Shown here one piece after another: positions 25,601-33,384 of a DNA stretch of 64,000 bases. Positions within the stretch are counted from its first letter, which is position 1, and every line of letters begins with the position of its first letter. A model generated the notes under the pieces. It ran no database searches. It was not told where the DNA came from and saw only the letters and a program-made list of their open reading frames with translations. Source of the stretch: Bradyrhizobium sp. Gha (lineage in GTDB: Bacteria > Pseudomonadota > Alphaproteobacteria > Rhizobiales > Xanthobacteraceae); the NCBI RefSeq assembly GCF_900113735.1, contig NZ_FOQM01000006.1:124001-188000 (forward strand). The letters are read 5' to 3'. The position numbers and the translations under genes were made by a program.

Positions 25601-26320
25601 TTCGAGATCGCCATCCGCGCCAGCGATGGCGGGCAGGTGAGCGATGACGCCAGGTTGCGTCAGCTGGTCGAGCCCGCATTGTCGGCGGCTCCCATAGCGG
25701 TCGCCTCCGCACAGATTCCGTTCACGATCCGCGACGGCCGCCTGCGCGTCGGTGCGACCCCGCTCGAAGCCAAGAACGCCCGCGCCATCGTCTCCGGCGG
25801 TTACGACATTCCGGCCGATCAGGCCGATATCCGCGCCAGCCTGACGCCGATCATGACCGGCCTCTCCGGCGCCCCACCGGAGATCCAGCTGTTTGCGGCA
25901 GGTCCGCCCGACAAGCTCAGCCGCACCGTCGATCTCACGCCGCTGTCGTCATGGCTTGCGGTGCGCACGATCGACCGCGAGACGCGGCGGCTGGATGCGA
26001 TCGAGCGCGGCGAGCCGCCGCCTGCGACCGCCGCGCTGCCGACACTGGTCTCGCCCGAACCGGAGCCGCCGCCGGCGCTGACCGAGGTGCCGTTGCCGGG
26101 ACGCGATCCGCGCCGCCCACCGCCGAAGGTGAGGGTTGAGCCTAGGGCCGCACCGACGCCGAGGGCGCCGCTTGCCGCGCCCGCCGCGCCGAGTGCGCCG
26201 CTGGCAAGCCAGCAGGTGGCGCCGCTGCCGCCGCCGATCGACGTGCGGCCCGCCCCAGGCCTGCCGCCCGCAAAACCCAGGCCGAAGCCGCCGCTGGTGC
26301 TGACGCCACAGAATCCGTAG
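22688..26320 (+). CDS. AsmA family protein, 1210 residues
   Basis: A single N-terminal membrane helix (about residues 4-26) precedes PYFIDWNQFRPQFEAEATRI, the AsmA N-terminal signature. The long beta-rich repeats that follow form the periplasmic groove of the AsmA/TamB/VPS13-like bridge family, implicated in lipid transport between membranes and outer-membrane assembly. The C-terminal AsmA-2 part (about 900-1120) is followed by an 80-residue tail dominated by Pro and Ala, unusual for the family. GTG 22688 has GAGGGGAG about 6 nt upstream. The gene stands alone. Confidence 0.88.
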   Translation: MQTTLLGLAIAFILALLAALIGPYFIDWNQFRPQFEAEATRIIGVPVRVGGELDARLLPAPTLRLRSVTFGGNNDLGRLRADKLDVEFSLSSLMRGEWRATELSIGGMALDLGLDARGKVDLPSTASGTFNLASLAIERLNLTGRIALHDAASRSTLELNDIVFSGDVRSLAGSVRGDGNFTARGVRYPFRVSSGPSPDGSATRLHLNIDPGERAVSADLEGVLAFDNRQPKFDGALTLAVPPTKKAGEAGPVPWKLTAKLKADPAGAKFDQIDASFGPEDAALKIGGVGDLRFGASPLLRAVLSARQVDADKLAGRDDAEPLRILPALRAGLAAIPQAPIPAQIEFNADQIMLGGRPLQNITTELQTDGRSWTFQRLELRAPGMTQLSLNGATPGADSFSGRLSVESSDPDTLVAWLQGRNEIVRRSTRPLRLAGDVTIAANHLAIDKLKADIEGGAVEGRIAFVQTGASKGSRIDADLKADRLDLDAAASFVRALAGPQGEWPEEAKLSLDIGRAISAGQELRPFAARLGYGPASLSLEQLRFGQASGVTTEASGSFDRTKATGRLALTSSANSLRDLTALLEPIAPAVRARFDAIPALPGATRLKLDLSLDKSADHADRSDAHAVFDLDAPQLKATATLTAQTPVAAVNGIDIEKLRTSDFTLETKVSAPQAAALTELLGLDRIAAAGEGASQFAGKLSGAWRRPMQLNARLSGGGLDADAQGSLELSASEPKANVNLHVRNANLAPLFGTSPADKSAQTVNLSSRLTLSGNRLTFDDLDSTAAGSHLRGRLVMTLDQEKTLDGEVGLDTLDLAPALALAIGAAGRGSGEALSAGLVTGWRGRIAFQALRGSLPGGIELRPFSGMIRGDGQSLALDALKGGLGGGEMAASLDARNGANGLALNAHLDLTNVDATSLRYRDLALPKGRASVQMTLTSQGRSVSALTGALAGNGTVTLDSAEISGLNPRAFEIAIRASDGGQVSDDARLRQLVEPALSAAPIAVASAQIPFTIRDGRLRVGATPLEAKNARAIVSGGYDIPADQADIRASLTPIMTGLSGAPPEIQLFAAGPPDKLSRTVDLTPLSSWLAVRTIDRETRRLDAIERGEPPPATAALPTLVSPEPEPPPALTEVPLPGRDPRRPPPKVRVEPRAAPTPRAPLAAPAAPSAPLASQQVAPLPPPIDVRPAPGLPPAKPRPKPPLVLTPQNP

Positions 26321-26363
26321 AGCGAAGTTCACCCTGGAGAGATCGAGCCGCGGGCTCCTCTTA

Positions 26364-26387
26364 CCTCTCCCCGCAAGCGGGAGAGGG
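26364..26387. repeat. CCTCTCCCCGC hairpin
   Basis: CCTCTCCCCGC-AA-GCGGGAGAGGG is another member of the intergenic hairpin family at 4494-4612. It lies 43 nt past the AsmA-like stop and may help terminate that transcript, although no T-tract follows. The rest of the gap to 26564 holds no gene. Confidence 0.7.
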
Positions 26388-26564
26388 AGCGCACCGCCTT
26401 GGCGCCGGTAAACCCATTCCCTCGCATTTGAACGAATTTTCGTCGGCAAACTGCTGCGACGATTTTACCGGATTCTCGCGTTTGATCTCTAGCGTTGGTT
26501 CCAGAGCAATCCGGAGTCCTGCCCGTAGACGCAGGATGGCGCGCCAGGAACTGGGGTTATCGAC

Positions 26565-27692
26565 ATGAACGGGGCGACGACGCTTCTACAAGATCTGGAC
26601 GACGCGATCGCGCGCGGTACCGACGAGAGCCGGGCCAAGGCGCTGTGGCATGCGACCGACCTTCTGATCACCGGCCGCTATGTCGATGACGACATCAGCA
26701 TGTTCGGCGAGGTCATCGGCCGGCTCGCCGACGAGATCGAGCTCGCCGCGCGGGCGCAGCTCTCCGAATTGATGGCGGGTTGCGATCACGCCCCTCTCAA
26801 CGTCATCGAGAAGCTCGCCCTCGATGACGAGATCGCGGTCGCAGGCCCCGTGCTGCGCGACTCCAAACGCATCGACGAGAAGGTGCTGGTCGAGAGCGCC
26901 ATGACCAAGGGCCAGGCGCATCTGCTCGCGATCTCCCAGCGTCAGGCGATCGGCGAGGCCGTGACCGATGTGCTCGTCAAACGTGGTAACCAGGAGGTTG
27001 TCACCGCCGTCGCCAGGAACGAGGGCGCGCGCTTCTCGGGTTCGGGCCTGCTGCACATGGTCCGCCGTGCCGAAGGCGATTCGATCCTCGCCGAGCAGCT
27101 CGGTCTGCGCAAGGACGTGCCGCGCCACATCTTCCAGCAGCTCATCGCCAAGGCGTCGGAAGATGTCCGCCGCCGGCTCGAGACCGAGCGTCCCGAGATG
27201 ATGTCGCAGATCCAGAGCTCGGTGACCGAGGTCACCGGCGATCTGCAGTCCAAGTTCGGCCCGTCCTCGCGCAGCTATTTCGTCGCCAAGCGCGTGGTGA
27301 CGACGCAGTACCGGCAGGGCAACCTCAATCAGGTCTCGATCTCGAACTATGCGCGTCAGCATCGTTTCGACGAGGTGCAGATCGGCCTGTCGCTGCTGTC
27401 GTCGCTGCCGGTCGACGTGATCGAGCGGGCGCTGATGGACCGCAACCGGGAGATGATCCTGGTGCTGTGCAAGGCGCTCGACTTTTCCTGGGACACGACG
27501 ATGTCGCTGCTGTTCCTCGGCGCCAAGGATCACCTGATCACGGCGCGCGAACTCCATGACAACGAGCGCGATTTCGGCCGGCTCAAGATCGAGACCTCGC
27601 GCAGCATTCTGAAGTTCTACCAGTCGCGCAAGAACAGCGCCGGTGCCGATCCCGCGACGGGTCGTCAGCCCGAGCTCCACCAGGTTCACTGA
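26565..27692 (+). CDS. DUF2336 domain-containing protein
   Basis: The 375-residue protein is cytosolic and almost wholly helical. It matches the DUF2336 type widespread in Alphaproteobacteria, with ATDLLITGRYVDDDISMFGEV near the start and repeated antiparallel helices resembling HEAT repeats. The molecular role is not established; some family members are linked to cell-cycle or motility signalling. It is followed after 25 nt by a short gene with which it probably forms an operon. AGGAACTGGGGTTATCGAC precedes the ATG, with no strong ribosome-binding site. Confidence 0.75.
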   Translation: MNGATTLLQDLDDAIARGTDESRAKALWHATDLLITGRYVDDDISMFGEVIGRLADEIELAARAQLSELMAGCDHAPLNVIEKLALDDEIAVAGPVLRDSKRIDEKVLVESAMTKGQAHLLAISQRQAIGEAVTDVLVKRGNQEVVTAVARNEGARFSGSGLLHMVRRAEGDSILAEQLGLRKDVPRHIFQQLIAKASEDVRRRLETERPEMMSQIQSSVTEVTGDLQSKFGPSSRSYFVAKRVVTTQYRQGNLNQVSISNYARQHRFDEVQIGLSLLSSLPVDVIERALMDRNREMILVLCKALDFSWDTTMSLLFLGAKDHLITARELHDNERDFGRLKIETSRSILKFYQSRKNSAGADPATGRQPELHQVH

Positions 27693-27717
27693 ACGGGACG
27701 TCGAGGGAGTCTTTGCA

Positions 27718-27963
27718 ATGTTGCCTCAATTCGGTACCGCAGTTCGCAAGAACAAGAGCCTTAACAAGAGCCTCGTTGGCGACACCGGCGGCTCGGCTCC
27801 GGAGAAGGCCACGGTCGACGCCGCATGGCTCGTGCTGGAGGCCGCCAATGATCTCGGCGACCACGCCGCGATCGAAGCCTGCCGCCGCGTCATCGATGCC
27901 GAGCTGAACGGTACGGTGCCGCTTAGCTCGGACATCGATCTCGTGCTGGGTTATTTCCGCTAG
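27718..27963 (+). CDS. Small hypothetical protein in the DUF2336 operon
   Basis: The 81-residue acidic, helical protein has no recognised domain. The body, DAAWLVLEAANDLGDHAAIE and VIDAELNGTVPLSSDIDLVL, looks like one helical bundle. ATG 27718 is chosen because GAGGGAG lies 9-16 nt upstream and the residues before it in the open frame belong to the end of the DUF2336 gene in another frame. It is 25 nt downstream of the DUF2336 stop. A terminator-like structure follows immediately. Confidence 0.65.
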   Translation: MLPQFGTAVRKNKSLNKSLVGDTGGSAPEKATVDAAWLVLEAANDLGDHAAIEACRRVIDAELNGTVPLSSDIDLVLGYFR

Positions 27964-27966
27964 GGA

Positions 27967-28036
27967 GCACACTCCCGGCCGCAGCGGTGAGCGGGACATG
28001 GACCGTATCGTTGAATGACGGCCGGTGTGCTTTTTT
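27967..28036 (+). terminator. Probable intrinsic terminator of the DUF2336 operon
   Basis: GCACAC and CCGGCC (27967-27980) can pair with GGCCGG and TGTGC (28020-28030), followed by TTTTTT. The loop of about 40 nt is long, but the position 4 nt past the stop codon and the six-T tract fit a terminator. Confidence 0.6.
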
Positions 28037-28057
28037 GATCCTGCCACGGTGTCCGTT

Positions 28058-28084
28058 TCACCTCTCCCGGTCGGCGAGAGGTGA
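28058..28084. repeat. TCACCTCTC hairpin
   Basis: TCACCTCTC and GAGAGGTGA are 9-bp arms around a 9-nt GC-rich loop. The sequence is related to the CCTCTCCCGC hairpins elsewhere in the window. It lies between convergent transcription units. Confidence 0.55.
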
Positions 28085-28091
28085 AGGATGA

Positions 28092-28448
28092 TCAGCCGCA
28101 ATTCCAGATCGCGCCGATCGGCGTCCGCGTCCAGCACGGACCGAAGCTGCCGCCATTGTAGCGGGAGCCACCGAAGCCGGGCCGGCCGAAATAGTGCCAT
28201 TCGCCGTCGATGAAGCGGTAGTAGGCCGGCACGCGATCGATATACCAGGGGCGCTGGTTTTCCCGCGCGTAACGACGAAAGCCGTTCTTCTGCATGAAGA
28301 TCGGCTGGCTGTTGCTCAGTGGCTGGCGATAGCCCGGCAGGAAGCCGTAGCCATGCCAGGCTTGCTTTTTGTGGATTGGGGCGGCCGGTGCGGTTTCCGG
28401 CAGCAGCGACAGAACGGCAGCAACGAATAGACACAGGAAGCGGGACAT
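28092..28448 (-). CDS. Small exported protein, Trp/Tyr/Gly-rich
   Basis: The 118-residue product has a signal peptide (MSRFLCLFVAAVLSLLPETA, cleavage near APAAP). The mature part is rich in Tyr, Trp, Arg and Gly, with two Cys near the C-terminus (CWTRTPIGAIWNCG) that could form a disulfide. I do not recognise a family. The start at 28448 is chosen because the signal peptide then begins with MSR; a longer in-frame extension lacks coding character. No operon partner is apparent. It converges on the DUF2336 operon. Confidence 0.6.
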   Translation of the reverse strand: MSRFLCLFVAAVLSLLPETAPAAPIHKKQAWHGYGFLPGYRQPLSNSQPIFMQKNGFRRYARENQRPWYIDRVPAYYRFIDGEWHYFGRPGFGGSRYNGGSFGPCWTRTPIGAIWNCG

Positions 28449-28526
28449 GACCGGACCATAAACAGTCGATGCCGCGAAAGCCATTCAAATCCGGGCGGGC
28501 CACGTCCTGCTGATTCCGTCGAGATA

Positions 28527-28553
28527 CAAAAAGGCCTCGCCGAAGCGAGGCCT
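28527..28553 (-). terminator. Intrinsic terminator of the small secreted protein gene at 28577
   Basis: AGGCCTCGC-CGAA-GCGAGGCCT forms a perfect 9-bp stem with a tetraloop. On the minus strand it runs into TTTTTGT. It begins about 24 nt past the stop at 28577. Confidence 0.9.
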
Positions 28554-28576
28554 CCTTGTTGACCCGGGATGGCGAA

Positions 28577-28807
28577 TTAATCGTCGTCCCAATAATGGCG
28601 GCGGATCACGACGCCGCGGTCGTAATCGCGATCGCGGTGGTACCAGCCATGATGCCAGCCGCGGTCATGTTCGTAGATGCGTGCGCGCGGGCCGTAATCA
28701 TCGCGGTCGCCGCCGACATAGACGCCGAAGCCAGCCGCATTGGCGATGGTGGGGGCGCCGATTGCAAGCGTCGCGACTGCCGCGAGAGCGTAAGTCAGCT
28801 TCTTCAT
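28577..28807 (-). CDS. Small exported protein with Asp/Arg/His-rich tail
   Basis: The 76-residue product has a signal peptide (MKKLTYALAAVATLAIGAPT, cleavage after ANA). The mature segment of about 50 residues is dense in Asp, Arg, His and Tyr and ends in YWDDD. GAGGAGGAACAG precedes the ATG. Similar tiny secreted proteins are frequent in this lineage and their function is unknown. The start resembles that of the 19917-20306 product, and the ribosome-binding sites of the two genes are nearly identical, which suggests shared ancestry of the 5' region. A clear terminator follows. Confidence 0.7.
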   Translation of the reverse strand: MKKLTYALAAVATLAIGAPTIANAAGFGVYVGGDRDDYGPRARIYEHDRGWHHGWYHRDRDYDRGVVIRRHYWDDD

Positions 28808-29056
28808 CTGTTCCTCCTCCTTCTGCTTCGTCGGCGGGTCAACTTCTGCCGGCCTCGGCTGTTGCAGGAACTGGCGAGAAACTTTTTTGAATGGCTGTTC
28901 AGGTTCCCGCGCTTGATGCTCAGCAAGCCAGAAACGCGTGTTGCACGCTGCGTGAACCGGAACATGGTTGCGCGGAGATCATGCTCGAACAACGCGCTAA
29001 AGCGCGATGACAATTCGACCCAATCTCATCGCGCCTTGGGATCTCGGCGGTGCCGC

Positions 29057-29404
29057 TCAGCACAGCGATCGGACCATCCGGTCCAGCTCCTCGATCTGGA
29101 AGGGCTTGCGCAGCACCGGCCTGTCGGCGAACGTGTCAGGGATGCCGCCGGAGCCGTAGCCGCTTGCGAACAGGAAGGGAATTCGTCGCGTGGCCAGGAT
29201 GTCCGCGACGGGCGTGATATGTGATCCGTCGACATTGACGTCGAGGATGGCGGCATCGAACTTGGAGCAGCTTGCCAGCGACATCGCCTCGTCGATCGTT
29301 CCCGCTTCGGCCGCCACGTGATGGCCGAGCTCCTCGATCATGTCGGCCAGCATCATCCGGATCAGCGCCTCGTCTTCGACGAGAAGAAAGGCCTTCGTCA
29401 TCAT
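29057..29404 (-). CDS. Single-domain response regulator receiver
   Basis: The 115-residue protein is one receiver domain with no output domain. Key residues are present: acidic pair Glu10-Asp11, phosphoacceptor Asp55 (AAILDVNVDG), Ser81 at the Thr/Ser switch and Lys100 (LRKPF). It would pass phosphate between histidine kinases and other partners. ATG 29404 has AAGGGA upstream. It lies 109 nt downstream of the hybrid kinase gene on the same strand, so it is probably part of one signalling unit with the kinase and the KaiC-like ATPase. Confidence 0.9.
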   Translation of the reverse strand: MMTKAFLLVEDEALIRMMLADMIEELGHHVAAEAGTIDEAMSLASCSKFDAAILDVNVDGSHITPVADILATRRIPFLFASGYGSGGIPDTFADRPVLRKPFQIEELDRMVRSLC

Positions 29405-29513
29405 GTCTCGATCCCTTGCTTGTTTCGTGCGGATTGGAAATGAGCGTGACTGCGAAGCACGAAGGGTGGAAGGCGGTCGGCGACCCTGTTTCGTGACAGG
29501 AGATCGCGAGACG

Positions 29514-31220
29514 TCAGCCGCCGTTGGATCGCTTCGGCTCCGTGTCGCACTCCGGTTCCGACCTCACCGCGCTGAGCGCCGCCGCGAGCTCGTCGATATG
29601 ATACGGTTTCGGCAGAATCTGAATACCGTCAAGTTGCGCCTCGTGAGCAGCGGCTTCCGAGTATCCGCTGGTCAGCAGCACGGGCATACCGCTCCGGCGT
29701 CTCTTGATCTCGCGCGCCAGTTCGACCCCGTTCATGCCGCCCGGCATCATGATATCGGAGAAGACGAGATCGACGGCGCGGCCGTCGGCCAGGGCACCGA
29801 GCGCGGCCGCGCCGCTCGCGGCCCGCGTCACCTCGTAACCGAGATCCCCCAGCATCTCGCCCACCAGTGCGGCGACCTCGTCGTCGTCCTCGACCAGCAG
29901 GATTTGGCCGTGCGCGCTTCGCGTCGGCCGCACCATGTTGAGATCGATGAGGTGCCGCTCCCTGGAGGGAACGTTGCGGGAGCGCGGCAGATAGAGCTCG
30001 ATGCTGGTGCCCTTGCCAACTTCCGATCGAATGCGAACCGTCCCTCGTGACTGCGTCGCAAAGCCATGGACTTGCGCGAGCCCAAGTCCCGAACCCTTTC
30101 CGACCTCCTTGGTCGTGAAGAACGGTTCGAAGACGCGAGACAGGATCTCGGGCCCCATCCCGACACCGGTATCGACGACGGACAGGCGCACATAGTCTCC
30201 TGCGATCTGCTCGTCGTTCAGATCGGGCAGGTTCTCCCCGCGGACGACAATCGTGCCGCCATTCGGCATGGCGTCGCGGGCGTTGACGGCGAGGTTGAGG
30301 ATCACCAGTTCGAGCTCGCCGGGATCGACCTCCACCGGCCAAAGGGTCTCGGGAAAGTCGAACTCGACGTGGACGTCGCCTCTCAGGCTTCGATCGAGCA
30401 GTTCGCGCATGCCGCCCATTTGCGAGGCGACGTCGACGGGCTCGGGCCGTAGCGTCTGCCGGCGAGAGAACGCAAGCAGCTGCCTGGTCAGGCTGGCCCC
30501 GCGCTGTGCGGCCTGGATCATCCCGTCCATCAGGCGACGGCGGCGGGCAGGGTCCACCTGACGGTCGAGCATGTCGAGGCCTCCTGATATGACCATCAGC
30601 AGGTTGTTGAAGTCATGCGCCACGCCGCCGGTCAGCTGGCCGATGGCTTCGATCTTCTGGGCCTGGCGAAGCGTCTCCTCGACCCGGGCGCGCTCGTTCA
30701 TTTCCAGGCGCAATTGCTCGTTGGCGTCCGCCAGGGCACGTGTGCGCTCGACGACGAGCCTTTCGAGCTGCTGGGCCGTCTGCTCGCGCGCCTCCAGCAG
30801 CGCGCGGATTTCGTATTGGCGCTCGCGGGCGCGCATGGCCGACTGAACGGCGCTGGTCAGCGTCATCGGCTGCACCGGTCGTTCCAGCAGCGACACGTTC
30901 CGGAGCAGGGCCACGATACTGCGGCGCCATGCGACGACGGCAGGTTGTTCGCGATGGCTGGTGAGGATGACGAAGGGAAGGTCGGACCACGGCGGCTGGT
31001 TCGCGATCCATTGCGCCAAGGCCGTCGTGTCCTGCCCGAACAAACCTTCCTCGGCGAGCAAGACCGCGCCCACGCCCGCCGTCATCTCGTCGACGAGGTC
31101 GGGCAGGCTCCGGCAATTGATGGCTGCAAGGTCCGCGCTGCGGAGAAGCTCGACAGATGCGGGTCCGTCGCGACCGATCGGCGCATAGACGAGAACCTGT
31201 TGATCACGATCGGCACTCAT
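29514..31220 (-). CDS. Hybrid histidine kinase with degenerate N-terminal receiver
   Basis: The 568-residue cytosolic protein has an alpha/beta N-terminal domain (about 8-125) shaped like a receiver but lacking the acceptor Asp ([10 protein letters not shown] at that place). A coiled coil follows (about 130-190), then a HisKA domain with the phosphorylated His in [11 protein letters not shown] (His202), a HATPase domain ([20 protein letters not shown] and [11 protein letters not shown]) and a C-terminal receiver ([14 protein letters not shown], with the Asp of [10 protein letters not shown] near residue 488). There is no membrane segment. Its start overlaps the stop of the KaiC-like gene by ATGA, implying translational coupling. 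The kinase probably reads the state of the KaiC-like ATPase; that is inference. Confidence 0.9.
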   Translation of the reverse strand: MSADRDQQVLVYAPIGRDGPASVELLRSADLAAINCRSLPDLVDEMTAGVGAVLLAEEGLFGQDTTALAQWIANQPPWSDLPFVILTSHREQPAVVAWRRSIVALLRNVSLLERPVQPMTLTSAVQSAMRARERQYEIRALLEAREQTAQQLERLVVERTRALADANEQLRLEMNERARVEETLRQAQKIEAIGQLTGGVAHDFNNLLMVISGGLDMLDRQVDPARRRRLMDGMIQAAQRGASLTRQLLAFSRRQTLRPEPVDVASQMGGMRELLDRSLRGDVHVEFDFPETLWPVEVDPGELELVILNLAVNARDAMPNGGTIVVRGENLPDLNDEQIAGDYVRLSVVDTGVGMGPEILSRVFEPFFTTKEVGKGSGLGLAQVHGFATQSRGTVRIRSEVGKGTSIELYLPRSRNVPSRERHLIDLNMVRPTRSAHGQILLVEDDDEVAALVGEMLGDLGYEVTRAASGAAALGALADGRAVDLVFSDIMMPGGMNGVELAREIKRRRSGMPVLLTSGYSEAAAHEAQLDGIQILPKPYHIDELAAALSAVRSEPECDTEPKRSNGG

Positions 31221-32731
31221 TCGGCCGATCCCTCCGGCATTGCCACTCCTGTGTACTTCGGGTTCCCTGCGAAGATGCCGCTGAACTCCCTGAGCGGCGG
31301 TCCGAGCTTGATGCCGGTGCTGCCGAGACGAAACTCGCGGATGGTGTGCTCATGATTGCCGCTGCGTTTCTTCACGACGGACAACGCGCGCCGCACGGTT
31401 CCGGCCACCTCGTAGTAGCGCAGCATCAGGACCGCATCGCTCAAATAGCTGATGTCGAGCGGCGTATCCATGGGACCCACCAGCCCGTGTTGGGCGAGAA
31501 CCAGGATCGTCAGAACCCCCTGTTGCGCCAGATAGGTCAGGAGTTCGTGCATTTGCAGGACCAGAAATCGTTCGTCCGGCATCGCATTCAGGTAGCCGTT
31601 CAGACTGTCGATGATGACGATACGGGCGTTGTCGGCTTCGACGCTCTCCCTCACACGTGCGGCGAACTCGCCCGGCGACAGCTCGGCCGGGTCGATCTGT
31701 TGAAACCGGATCAGTCCGGACTCGACGTGCTTTTCCAGCGGCAGCCCGAGCGTGCGGGCCCGCGCTTCGACCGTCCCCCGCCCCTCGTCGAAAGCGAAGA
31801 ATGCAGCGCGCTCGCCACGTTCGGCCGCCCCGATCGCGTAGGTGAGCGCGACCGAGGACTTGCCCACGCCGGCAGCGCCGATGAGCAGCGCGTTGGTGCC
31901 GCGCTCGAGGCCGCCTCCCAGCAACTGATCCAGCTCGGCGTTGCCGCTCGGCGTGAACTCACCGAGGAACGGCTTGTGGTGCTCGGCCGCGACGAGACGG
32001 GGGAATATTCGCAGGCCGCCCTGTTCAATCGTGAAATCGTGGAAGCCGCCGCGAAATCGAATGCCGCGCATCTTGACGACGCGAAGCCGCCGCCGTTCCG
32101 CGCCGTAATCGATGGCGAGCTGTTCGAGCATGACCACACCATGCGCGATCGAATGCAGTTGCAGATCGTCCTGTGACGACGAGAGATCGTCCAGCAGGAT
32201 GACCGTGCAATTTCGGTTGGTGAAGAAATGTTTGAGGGCCAGCACCTGACGCCGGTAACGGAGCGGGCTCTGGGCAAGCAGACGCAACTCGGAGAGGCTG
32301 TCGAGCACCACGCGCGTCGGATTGATCCGTTCGACCTCCCTGAAAATCAGGCCGGTCGTTTCGCTCAGCTCCATCTCGGCGGGATGAAACACGGTGAGCT
32401 CGCGCTCGGGGTCGAGCGTGGTTTCCGGCGGGACCAGCTCGAAAATATCGACCCCGTCCAGCGACCAGCCATGGCGGCGCGCGACGAGGTCGAGCTCGCG
32501 CCTGGTTTCCGACAGCGTGATGTAAAGCACCCGTTCCCCGCGCCGTGCACCCTTCAGCAGGAACTGCAGCGCGATCGTGGTCTTGCCGGTGCCCGGCCTG
32601 CCCTCGTAGAGATACATCCGGTTTGCATCGAAGCCCCCTCCCAAGATGTCATCCAATCCGTCGCTGCCGGTCGAAACTCTTGGCTGATCGGTGGGCTCGC
32701 TGCCTGAAGCGCCCTCGGATGAACCAGTCAT
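31217..32731 (-). CDS. KaiC-like RecA-fold ATPase with two P-loop domains
   Basis: The 504-residue protein contains two KaiC modules. The first P-loop is GRPGTGKT (residues 44-51) with SE at 74-75; the second is GAAGVGKS (285-292) with DE at 315-316. The region matching the KaiC autophosphorylation site reads DISYLSD, with Ser428 but Tyr429 where the circadian KaiC has Thr. ATG 32731 is preferred: upstream in-frame sequence is out-of-phase shadow of the b5 gene and spacer. No kaiA or kaiB is present. KaiC-kinase pairs are known in Rhizobiales-type bacteria, where they act in signalling or timekeeping; whether this one cycles is unknown. It is translationally coupled to the kinase. Confidence 0.88.
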   Translation of the reverse strand: MTGSSEGASGSEPTDQPRVSTGSDGLDDILGGGFDANRMYLYEGRPGTGKTTIALQFLLKGARRGERVLYITLSETRRELDLVARRHGWSLDGVDIFELVPPETTLDPERELTVFHPAEMELSETTGLIFREVERINPTRVVLDSLSELRLLAQSPLRYRRQVLALKHFFTNRNCTVILLDDLSSSQDDLQLHSIAHGVVMLEQLAIDYGAERRRLRVVKMRGIRFRGGFHDFTIEQGGLRIFPRLVAAEHHKPFLGEFTPSGNAELDQLLGGGLERGTNALLIGAAGVGKSSVALTYAIGAAERGERAAFFAFDEGRGTVEARARTLGLPLEKHVESGLIRFQQIDPAELSPGEFAARVRESVEADNARIVIIDSLNGYLNAMPDERFLVLQMHELLTYLAQQGVLTILVLAQHGLVGPMDTPLDISYLSDAVLMLRYYEVAGTVRRALSVVKKRSGNHEHTIREFRLGSTGIKLGPPLREFSGIFAGNPKYTGVAMPEGSAE

Positions 32732-32916
32732 TGAATCCCCCGCGCGTTTCTGGAACCCCGCTACCCGAATCTCCGGAGCGTGGCTGGGACAAGTAGGCCT
32801 GCAACAGGAACTCTTCAGCAGCGACCGAGTTCCCGTGCTGCGCTCCGATCCTGGACAAGGCGGCGCAAACGGTTCCTGCCCGGTACAGAGGGCGAACCGT
32901 TTGTCGGCGTGTCCGA

Positions 32917-33255
32917 TCAAGGCAGGGCGGCGGGAGCCTCGACGAGCTCGCCGATGCAGAAATGGGCCATGTGCGCCACAGCTTCTGCGCTGTGGTAGTC
33001 GCCGAATTCGGCGGTGGCTTCCTTGCCGGCGTACATCCGGGCGATCCCGGCGCCACCCGGGTGATGAGGAGCCCACGCGGTGATGTCGTAGACCTTTCCC
33101 CGGATGATGACCCAGCAGTCGTCCTTCGTGTTGTGCAGGACGACCTCTGCGCGCGTGACGGGTCGGGTGCCCTTGGCGGGAGCAGCCGGCGTCCAAAGCT
33201 GGACGACCGGCGAGTGCGATGATCCATCATGCCCCTGTTTTGTCCGACCCGCCAA
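32917..33255 (-). CDS. Cytochrome b5-like heme-binding protein
   Basis: The 112-residue protein has the b5 fold core at about residues 33-105. DCWVIIRGKVYDITAWAPHH leads into HPGG with heme ligand His65, and the second ligand is His88 in DYHSAEA. No membrane anchor or export signal is visible, so it may be cytosolic. It could carry electrons or sense redox state. The gene lies 185 nt upstream of the KaiC-like gene on the same strand and might share its promoter; a functional link is inference. Bacterial b5-fold proteins of this size are uncommon but known in Bradyrhizobium-type genomes. A dispersed repeat overlaps its 5' end. Confidence 0.8.
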   Translation of the reverse strand: MAGRTKQGHDGSSHSPVVQLWTPAAPAKGTRPVTRAEVVLHNTKDDCWVIIRGKVYDITAWAPHHPGGAGIARMYAGKEATAEFGDYHSAEAVAHMAHFCIGELVEAPAALP

Positions 33256-33272
33256 CGGACTTTCCGAAGTCG
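33219..33272. repeat. Dispersed intergenic repeat, copy 1 (diverged)
   Basis: The core CATCATGCCCCTGTTTTGTC, followed by CCGACCCGCCAAC and TTTCCGAAGT, matches copies at 35802 and 40313 but with several substitutions. It overlaps the first codons of the cytochrome b5-like gene, so the gene's start may have been shaped by the insertion. Confidence 0.6.
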
Positions 33273-33384
33273 ACGACGGCTCAATCCGGGCAGATTGGTC
33301 CGCGCGGGAAGCAGCACGTCAGGTAGTCAAGCCGCAAGTTGATCTGGATCAACCGACTTGATCACCCGCCGCCGCAGAACCGCA

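Noticed and set aside
32732..33196. N-terminal extension of the KaiC-like protein
   Set aside because: The added 155 residues are an out-of-phase shadow of the cytochrome b5-like gene and spacer; ATG 32731 gives a normal KaiC start.
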